Below are positions 52,661 through 61,253 of a DNA stretch of 64,000 nucleotides, one piece after another (position 1 is the first letter of the stretch; each line of letters begins with the position of its first letter). The stretch lies in assembly GCA_035582835.1 (NCBI GenBank), contig JAYKAV010003266.1:241194-305193 (forward strand), given 5' to 3'. A program made the translations under genes and the position numbers. The notes beneath the pieces are model-generated. The model ran no database searches. It was not told the DNA's origin and saw only the letters and a program-made list of their open reading frames with translations. The stretch comes from Phoebastria nigripes. Lineage: Eukaryota > Chordata > Aves > Procellariiformes > Diomedeidae.

Positions 52661-52775
52661 GAGTGTGGACGGACCTCCGGGGCATGCGGCCGCGGCTGGA
52701 GGCAGCCCGGCCCCTGTGGGCCGCGGGGGGGGGGGGCGCGGGCCCTGTACATTAAAACCCCGTCTGTGAGCAGCT
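52661..52775 (+). terminator. AMPD1: AMPD1 3'UTR and poly(A) signal
   Basis: The 3'UTR is short and GC-rich, includes a run of about 11 G, and has ATTAAA at 52751-52756, 91 nt after the stop. This is followed by a GT-rich stretch (gctccgtgtgtcctg) fitting a cleavage-factor site. Cleavage is expected near 52,770. Confidence 0.75.
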
Positions 52776-52779
52776 CCGT

Positions 52780-53560
52780 GTGTCCTGCGGCAGGCGGGCG
52801 GGTTTGCCGCCTGAGTGACGGCCGCGCGACCCAATGGGCGGTAGCTCGATGCGCGCCGGGAGCGTCCTGCGAGAGCGGGGCTGGGGCCGGGGCCGGGCCG
52901 TGGCACCGGGTGAGACGGGGCGGAGGCGCGCGCGCCGGGTTCCCGCCGCGGGGGAGCGGGGCCGGGCGGCCAGGCGGGCAGCGGGGAGCGGAGCGGCGCT
53001 GCCGACAGGCGCGGCAGGACTCCTCTCCCGCGCCCCGTCACCCGGGGCTCCGGACGGGCGGCTCGGCCCGGGGGGCATTAGGGCTTCCCGCGGGGTTACC
53101 GCCGCGCAGTCGCGGCCGGGCTCCGGGCCGCTGGACGGGACGCGCTGGCGGCGGAGCCGGCCGGGCCCGGGTGCTGCTGGCAGCGGCGCGAGGCTGCGCG
53201 GTCTGATCGCTGCCGGTCCCGGCCCGCAGTGCAGAGCGCTGCCTGCCCGGCTCCAGCGAGAGCCTGGGACGGCCGGGATTGGTAAGGAAGCGCTGCGGCG
53301 TCGTTTCCCGCGCCTGAGCAGGGAGGCGAGCGATGCTGCAGCCAGACGGCGGCCCTGCCGGTGCGCGGCACGCCTGCGGGGTGGCTGGTACTCGCCAGTC
53401 GCCGGCTGGAGCCCCTGCCGGCCACAGAGCTCTCGAGGGCCTGTGGTAGGGCCGGCGGCTCTCTGTCCCGAGGGGTCCCCGTGACCCTGTCCCCGGGCAG
53501 GCAGGGAAGCAGCGACGGACCGTTTCCCCCGTGGGCAGGGAGTGAACAAACGGAGCTGAA
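52780..53560 (+). promoter_or_regulatory. DENND2C: CpG island, presumed DENND2C promoter and noncoding exon 1
   Basis: CpG-dense sequence starts immediately after the AMPD1 poly(A) site. A CCAAT box followed by GGGCGG lies at 52831-52840. Good donor sites follow at 52910 (CCGG|GTGAGA) and 53282 (GATTG|GTAAGG). The next gene downstream is DENND2C, whose first coding exon starts with an acceptor at 61253, so a noncoding exon here with a first intron of about 8 kb is the simplest reading. No other gene start is evident. Transcript data would decide which donor is used. Confidence 0.6.
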
Positions 53561-53629
53561 CCCATGGAGGGAGCAGGTGCCTGCTGAAGCCCACCAGCTG
53601 CCTTAGATGAGTCGCCAGCCTCGTGTTTT

Positions 53630-54015
53630 ACCACAGTCCCTCGTCCTGTTCAGCCTGGAGAAGAGAAGGCTTGGTGGGGTGGGGAGGATGACATCGATGT
53701 ATACAAATGCCTGAAGGGAGGGTGCAAAGAGGACCAAGCCAGGCTTTTTCCAGTGGTGCTCATGTACGGGACCGAAGGTGATGGGCACAAACTGATGCAC
53801 GGGCAGTTTCCTCTGAACATCGGGAAACACTTTTTCACTCAGAGGGTGACCGAGGACTGGCACAGATTGCCCAGGGAGGTTATGGAGTCTCCCTCCTTGG
53901 AGACATTCAAAAGCTGTCTGAACATGGTCCTGGGCAACCTGCTGTAGGTGTCCCTGCTTGAGCACGGGGCTGGACAAGGTGACCTCCAGAGGTCCCCCCT
54001 CAACCACTCTGTCTT
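53630..54015 (+). mobile_element. CR1 LINE 3' fragment
   Basis: The plus strand shows consecutive CR1 3' landmarks: 'cagcctggagaagagaaggc', 'gggaaacactttttcactca', 'ctggcacagattgcccaggg', 'ctccttggagacattcaaaa' and finally 'ctccagaggtcccccctcaa' before CACTCTGTC. It is about 385 bp, with decayed reverse-transcriptase C-terminal coding traces and no intact ORF. It lies in DENND2C intron 1 just beyond the CpG island. It runs opposite to the CR1 in AMPD1 and is a separate insertion. Confidence 0.9.
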
Positions 54016-54019
54016 TCTG

Positions 54020-57000
54020 TACAGAGTTTCTTTAGGGCAAATTATTTACTAGTAGGCTGTGATGTTTTAGGTAGCACTAGATATTTGTGCTTTGTTGCAC
54101 TGAGGTACACAGGCCTGAGTACCTTTTTGGCAGTGCTGTCCTAGGGCACGGGGTGTGGGCTGGCATGCTGGACCAGTCTCCCCTTGCCTTTCCCGGTTCA
54201 CTGTGTAGACCCCTCTGTTCCAGTTACCATGGTTGAATGCAGCCTGTCTGAGTGGGCACCTGGCTACCACGACTCTGATAGAGCCCTAGTAGTGGTGGGA
54301 ACTCTTCCTCTTGACAGCTGGGACTTGCATCAGCCCTAATGACGGAAGAAAAATAGAAGAGGAGTTGCAGGAAAAACAGCCCCTGGAAATGTGTATTTGG
54401 GCTGTGGTTTCTGCTGTCGCTGTGTGTCAGAGTTACAGAAGGGAGGAATGAGGAGTGAGCGGTGACCTTGCTGCATGGGAAGGGAGAGTGGAGCAGAGAA
54501 ATGTGAAACTGCTGAACAAGCCCATGTGCTGCCCTTCCAGGGCTCTGTCAGCCGGAGGGGAGGTGCAGGAGTTTGATCCAGGCATCCGCTAGTCGCAGAC
54601 GGGCTGGTGAGGGAAAGGCCCTAAGCAGGGTATTTGCTAGAGCAATGGAAGTGTCCTGACCAGGGTCAGGAGCCCAGTGGTTCCCCAGGAGTGTGATGTG
54701 TCTTTCAATCGCTAGTCAGACTGGTTGTCCATTCNGAGGCTTGCAGGCAGGATTGGGCGAATTGCTTACTATCTGAGCATTTAGAAGTTAAACTCCTGCA
54801 GGGATAGGATGTGGTGAGTGAAGAAGTGGACCCTGAAAGATTTTGGCCACCCTGTCCCAAAAAGCATGTCTCTTGGGCTGTGTGCTCCAGTTTGCCTTGA
54901 AGGGAAGGCATGTGCAGAGCATGTCTGAGGGTGTTGGGTATGGGGGGAATAAATGGTGGTGGTGGCGGCCTTGTAAAACATTCCTGCTCGAAACAGCTGG
55001 CTGGAGGATCTGTCCTGGAGTGCTGAGTCCTCATACTGTGCATTGCTGCTTGGCAAAATTCTTATCTCAGTCTTCCAGTATGGATGTGGCTCATTCCCTG
55101 TAGCTCTGGGAACATGTTATCTGGATGTGTGTCTGAGAGGTTTTCTGGTGCTACCTTGGTCTGCACCCTCTGAACCTCTTGGGGCAGCTGCCTCCATGCT
55201 ACTGAGACTTTTCCAAAGGAATGAGTGGCTGGTTGTTGTGGCCCCACACAGCCTATCTGCGGTGGCCCTTGTAACATAAAGGTGGTCGTGGCTTTATGGT
55301 GATGTCAGCCCTGGGGGAAGCCTGGAATCTCATCTCTGACAGTTGCACCAAGAAACAGCTCCAGGATAACTCATGTTTGAGTTTAACTTTCTCTCTGTCC
55401 CCACCTTGGGTCTTAGTTCTTGTGTGAAGCTGCAGCATTCCTGGGGCATGCAGCCAGCCTGTGGTGTGGTGTCTGAGTTAACTGCTGTTTTCAGTATTGC
55501 TAACCTGAGCATTCAGATACTGTGAGTCAGGTTAAAACCCCACAACTTTAAAAATAGTACATTGTGGGTTATGTCCGTATGTCCTCTGGTATAAAAGTCT
55601 TTACCACTTTAAAGTGTTTTTTGTTGTTTTTTTTTTTTTTAACATGGGTAAAAGCTTACTTTCAAGAAGTTGAATTTCATCACTTCAGAAAAAGACTGAA
55701 AGTTGAAAGATCCAGATATATCTTTCTCATCAGTACAAAAGTCTTAGGACCCATGGCAGAGGTCAGACTTAACCTCTTTTTGCCATGTAATTAAGTTTTG
55801 CATCACATTTACTGTGTCCAGGGGCTGTGCTCTACGTGGCCGTGTATCTGATGAGGTGGAACTCCATTCCTCAGCATGACATGCAGAAGCTTTGAACGAG
55901 TTAATAACCACAGTTGCTTTGTATTGAGATGGAAATGACTAAGCATACCGCATTCCTGAAGTGTTACTTATTTTGCTGTAAAATCTGCTTGTTTGGTACT
56001 GCCCATGTCTTTCAGGCATCAGCATGGCAAGAGTTTTGTTCAGAAAAGCTTCAGGTTTGTTCTGGAGCTGAACAGAATGGGCATAGCTGAGAACTCTGGA
56101 AGGGGTCCTTGCTGCTGTGCTGGTGGGTCCCCTCATCCATTCAGGATTGAGCTGGCAGCTTTCCTAGACTTCAGAAGACCAGAAACTGTCTTTTATTTGG
56201 CTACCAACACAGGAGGCTTGGTGACAAGGAGGTCTCTTGGGTGGTTTAGAACTGCACGGCTCTCATAAAAGGAGTGAAAGATTGCTTCAGAACTGCATGG
56301 GCCTGCCAAGTCAGTGATTTGTGTGTTCTCATGCCTGTTGTGCAGCTGGATAAGGTAAGGTGGTGTGTTAGTGCCTTTGTTTAGCTAATCAGGTGCTGGC
56401 GTGAGTGTGGTAAGGGGGATTGTGGGGTACCAGCAGCACCTGTGGTGGGTGGACTTGAGCTCAGCATCAAAGAGTATTTTATTCTTGAACAGCACGGGCA
56501 GTATTCTCTCCTTGAGCATGCGGTTTCAGGAAACGGAATTGTCTTGAGACTTCGCATGGAAAATGCTTAGCATGCGCTCTGGCTTTCAGAATTTGAAAAA
56601 GAGTCAGGGCTACCTATCGTGTGGTGTGAATGTGCCTTATTCTGCTTTGGATAAAGATATGGAAGCTGTCTTCAAACAGCANGGATCGGAGAGGCTGTCT
56701 TTTGGGAGAAATGTGTGATACTTTGTCTAGAAATTATTTAATTTCTCTTCACCCAGAACTACTGCTTTCAATGAAATAATTCAGTATTCTTGACTACACC
56801 AAACTGCTGTAAGTACTAATGCAGTAGGGATGATAAATTTGGCTTCTGTGGAAATACTGGTAAGCATACTGGAGCCGCTGAAGGAGTTTGGAAGGAGAGG
56901 TCAGGAGAGAAGTAGTCATGTTAAGTCTGGTTAGTTTGTGAAAGGAATGGTGTGTGTGGTCCCTGAGATACAAGTGCTGGCTGCCTGACTCGGGTCATCT

Positions 57001-60000
57001 CTACTAGTTCTGTGTCCCTAAGCTGTGTTTTGGCCTATCTCAGACTGTGTCTGAGGGTTACTTAGCTTGGATCAGACCATCCCAGTCTGCTCTTTCTTCA
57101 CCAAAGATCAGTCTCTACCCTTGCGCTGGCTCACGTGATGAGCTTAGATTAAATGCCTAGTTCTTGATAGCAGCCACCTGCCTTGCAAGCCTGGACAGGT
57201 GAAGAGCTGCATTCTTCTCCTCTTCGGGTGGTTATTTTGGAAGACACGGTTCAGGGCAGTGGCTGGTGGAGCAGCACTGAGCAGGAGAGAACTTTGGGTG
57301 CTTTAAGCTTGTGCTCTACCGTCTGTGTTCAAGATGAGGCAGGAGCCATGTGTTTCTAGGTGTATCTGGTAGTTCAAAGATCAATGCCTTGGAAAGACCT
57401 TCACTGTTGCATTTAAAACTGTATGGCTTCTTAGGTGAGTGACGCTTATTGCTTCACCTCCTAAGTAATACTACTTCTCTAGCCAGTGCGTGGAGCTTCA
57501 CTGGCTGGAGAAGTAATATTACTTGGTAGGTTTATGCTGAAGGAGAGGAAATAAACTCTATGTGGATCCTGTTTCTGCATATGGGTCTATGTAGCTCTGG
57601 ATTCTAGAGTCAGGTAATTGCTTGAGCACTGGGTGAACTGCTTGAACTCTGGGCGTTCATCAGTGAGCAGAACCAGAGGCAGCACTGCAGACACAGTCTC
57701 ACCAGTGCCTGTATGCTGGCTGGGACTGTGCTTCTCCACCGTGTTTCTCAGTTGCTGGTTGTGCTTCATCATGGAAGCACAGATGTGGATAGTAAGAGAG
57801 GTCAGGAGCATTAGGCTGACTTGGGCCATGGCTCTATATCAGGAAGCAGAAATGGCAGGCTGGCTGAGGAAACTAGAGCAAATGCACTTTTTGTTGCACC
57901 CTTACCAACGTGAGTCATAGGAGGAAGGATATGGGGCAGGCTGGCAGCCAGCAGACCTGACCCGCTTGAGCACAGGCAGTCCTGCACGTTCTGAGGATGG
58001 ACCCAACTAGAAAGCTGAGCAGGGCTGCCAGGGTACTCTGTGCAATGATTTGCCCTCATGGATGCTGCGTGCAGATGTTTTGCCAGGCTGCTGGTCTGAG
58101 CCCAGGGGTAACTGACAGCTGGTGTATTCAGAGAAGAAAGCTCCCAGTGCTGTTGGGAAGCAAGGGAGCCTTTGGTGCCACATGTGGGCTTGCTGTCAGC
58201 GTGGAGCTGCATGTGCTCTGTGAATGCATATGCTGGCCTTGAAGTGCTTAGTCCTGTGAATAAGCCCATTGCTCCACGCTGCAAGGTCCTTTGGGGGCCT
58301 GTCCCTGTGCGAGTTCTGCATCCAGTGGTCCTGTGTTTGAAGACCTGGCAGGGAGTAAAGGTGCCTGGTCTGAAGCTGTACTGGCTGAGAGGAAGCTGTT
58401 TCGCCCCTCTCCTAGCCTGGCTTTCCCCATCAAAGCCTTTGCTTCTTTGCTAGCTTGTGCTTCAGGTCCTCGGGAGCGGCCCTGAGCACTGTTGGTGTAG
58501 AGTAGTTGCAATGGCGTAGGAAAGGGGAAAGTTGCTTTCCTGTCTGCTAATCAGGGCTGTGCAGACAGGGATTGAAGAAGGATGGCTCTGCTCTGGCTCA
58601 GGATGTTTTGGAAACAATGCCTATTTATAGGAGAGGGCAGGGGCCCCTTGCTGCCTGGAGCAGCAGGGGAGCAGCCTGGCTGTGCGTGAAGAGGGTCTCG
58701 CAGTGGTGCGCAGTAGCACTGCAGTACCCTGGGCGAGGGAGTCAGGGAGAGCGGGGTAGGTGTGGTTCGCCATTTTGTGTGTTCTCTGTCATTCTCGAAC
58801 TTGTTCTGCGCTCTCCCTGCCCCTCCATGAGAGGATCAGCACCCCTCTTCTGTTTGCTCGCCCCCTGCCTGCACCTTGCTACTGGCAGGAGTGGGGAGGG
58901 GGTGCTGTGCCGCACTGGAGCTGGCACTGGAGCCGCACTGCCACTACAGTAGTAGCTTCACCTCACTTCTTCAGAGATGAGCTGGGTGGTGGTCAGGAGC
59001 GGTGTGGCTACGAAAGCATTGAGGACAGGGCAGAATGCTGATGAGGGACAGAGGGCTGATGATGGAGCAAATATCCCCAGTTCAGTTGCTTACCCAGATT
59101 GTCCAAGTATAGCCCATTCACTGCTGAGTGGGAGAGTTACCACAAGCTGTCTGGGACAATGTGATAAGCAATACCAGACTGCAAGAACCCACGCTGTTCT
59201 CTCTGGAGACAAGCAGCAGTGAGCAATGCTGCTTTGGTAGAGAGTGTGAAAATGCAGCAGAGAGCCAAGGCTTGGTGCCATGTGTGCCCAAGCCATCACT
59301 GAATTGCTTGGGGAGCCCTGGGCTGTCCCATGCCAATGAGCTTTCTCACTAACTATACCAAGTAGATCTGCCAAGGCCAGTGCTTTTCTTTTAATTGCAT
59401 CACAAATGCCTCTGCCAAGCAGATCAGCAACGCCAGGGATAGAGCCGGTAACGCTGGAGCCCTGGAATTTGAGCTGCGGTATCAACGGTGGGAAGGATGC
59501 AGGCCTCTGCTGCAGTAGGGGCTCTCCACACCCAGCCTGGTGCATGGGGCATGAACCCTTGTCAGGCAGGTTTAAGCTCCTCTGTCTTCCAGCTTGGTTT
59601 GCTTCCCATCCTTGGTTCTGCAAATTCTTACAGGCTCTGGTGAGTCAACGAAGACTGGGTGTCGTAATAGCAGCTTTGGAGGACACGTACCCAGTTTTTG
59701 GCAGTGAGAGCTGGCTGGATCTGTCAGGTGGAGCCTGAGTACAGGCTTTGTTTGACTATGGCCTGTGTTCCCACCTGGAGCAAGTCTGGCTTGCTTTCTG
59801 CAGAGGTCCTCTGTTTTTGCTGCATGTGTGAAATGGGGACTGCTTGCTGCTCTTGTTCTGCCTTTTGCAGGGATACTTCTCAGTGCCAGGGGAATGTTAC
59901 TGAAGCCAGTGTGGCCAGGCTTGCTGCATGGTGACCTGGCCTGAGCCTGAGATTTGCTGAGCACTTGTCTCCTAATAAATATGGAGAACATTAAATAGAC

Positions 60001-61253
60001 CTGGAGGGTTGGAACTTCTGAAATGGGGTAACTGCCTGGAGAAAGGGAGGAACAGAACATATTAGAGCCTGTGGGCTGCTCTCTTCTGTCCAAGATGAGT
60101 TTTCAACCATGCTGGAATATCTGAGAATACTGGGGATGCCGAGGGACTCCACATATGAAATGTCTGTACTGAGGTAGTACCAGACCTGTAGGTGCTGGGT
60201 CTGTATAGCCACCCAGGTTCTCCCTGGCAGTTTCACCTGCCTTTCTTGCTGCAGGACTATCTGGAGGACTGTTTGCTGTATCCTCTGGATTATACGTTGG
60301 GGTAGTCTCAAACAGCATAGCTCCTGTTTGCGCTGGCTCTGCTTGGGTAGGAGAAGTCATAGTGTTTCTTTAGCATTCTTTCTCCTCTGCTGATCTAAAC
60401 ACAGGGCTATTTTCCTCTTGAGCATGCGAACTCACCAGTTTCCTCTGCCTTTTGGCCTCTGTTGTATGCCTTTTAAAACTTCCCCTGGCTGCAAGCCACA
60501 GGCTGGGCACCACTGCCCTCCAGTCTCTCTGATGGCAAATTTAGGTCAGGTGTTGACAAGCAGAACATCAGACAGGTTTTTACTTGTGTTGTGCAGCAGA
60601 AGAGCACTTCTGGGAGGAGGAGTGCAGTTGGGCTCTTCCTCAGTCATCACAACTGTCTTAGCCCTCCTGTGTGAAGCAGCAGCTGTCGTGCTGCTGCTGA
60701 CTCTGGAGAAGTAGATCTGGTTCCCTTTCTACAGAGCTGGCGTGGTATCTTGTATCTTGCTGTGTCTCTGCTGTGTTGAGAGCTCTGGTAGAGACATCGT
60801 GCTGCAGTGGTTTGGCTATGTGCTGCCTGAGGCGCTCTGAGCAGTACAGAGCATCAGGAGAAACTGAGCACTCCTGCCTGGCCTGCATTTGTACAGGCGA
60901 GCATCAGAGGGGCTGGCTGAGAGCTCTGCTGCAGATGGGCCATGCTGCTGTGTTCCTGTGCCATTAAATAATTTCCTTGAGTCTCGACCCTTGGGATCCC
61001 TGGTTGTGTTTTGTTCCTGTTGTGGTGTTTTGTTTGTTTTTTAAGCCAGTGAGACCTCTACTTCCTTTTGTTAGCCCTCCCAAATGTGTGCTACAGAAAC
61101 AGGCTTTGTGGGGAGTGTGCTCTGGAAGCCAGTCTTGAACATGTGATTTGGGGAGGAATGTTCTTCAGCAATTGCCAGAGAGCAGCTGGGAGTTCCCGGT
61201 GGTGTGTATGGCTGGAGTGCAGCTGATGGTTCTTTTCTTCTTTTTGTCCACAG
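54020..61253 (+). other. DENND2C: DENND2C intron 1, remainder
   Basis: No coding exon recognised. The intron carries one striking inverted repeat (57456-57531, listed separately) and a T run at about 55,628-55,640. Isolated ambiguous bases lie near 54735 and 56682. It ends in the acceptor TTTTTGTCCACAG at 61253. Human DENND2C also has noncoding 5' exons, so additional untranslated exons may be hidden here. Confidence 0.5.
57456..57531. ncRNA. Near-perfect hairpin, candidate pre-miRNA or small palindromic element
   Basis: Arms 57463-57488 and 57499-57524 are complementary over 26 positions: 24 Watson-Crick pairs, one G-U type pair (57480/57507) and one C-A mismatch (57471/57516). They are separated by a 10-base loop at 57489-57498. 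The stem continues outward for about 7 more pairs with one wobble and one mismatch, giving a 76-nt foldback. Size, loop and slight imperfection resemble an animal miRNA precursor inside a host intron (DENND2C, plus strand). I do not recognise either arm as a known miRNA. Alternatives are a short palindromic transposon relic or a chance inverted duplication. Confidence 0.45.

Noticed and set aside
52229..53634. Long GC-rich open frames on both strands, up to about 280 codons
   Set aside because: Same CpG-island artefact at the DENND2C promoter, partly antisense to the last AMPD1 exons.
53603..54007. Minus-strand 134-codon ORF and the plus-strand 64-codon ORF at 53753
   Set aside because: Both lie in the CR1 fragment. 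The plus-strand one is a remnant of CR1 reverse-transcriptase coding sequence, not a host gene.
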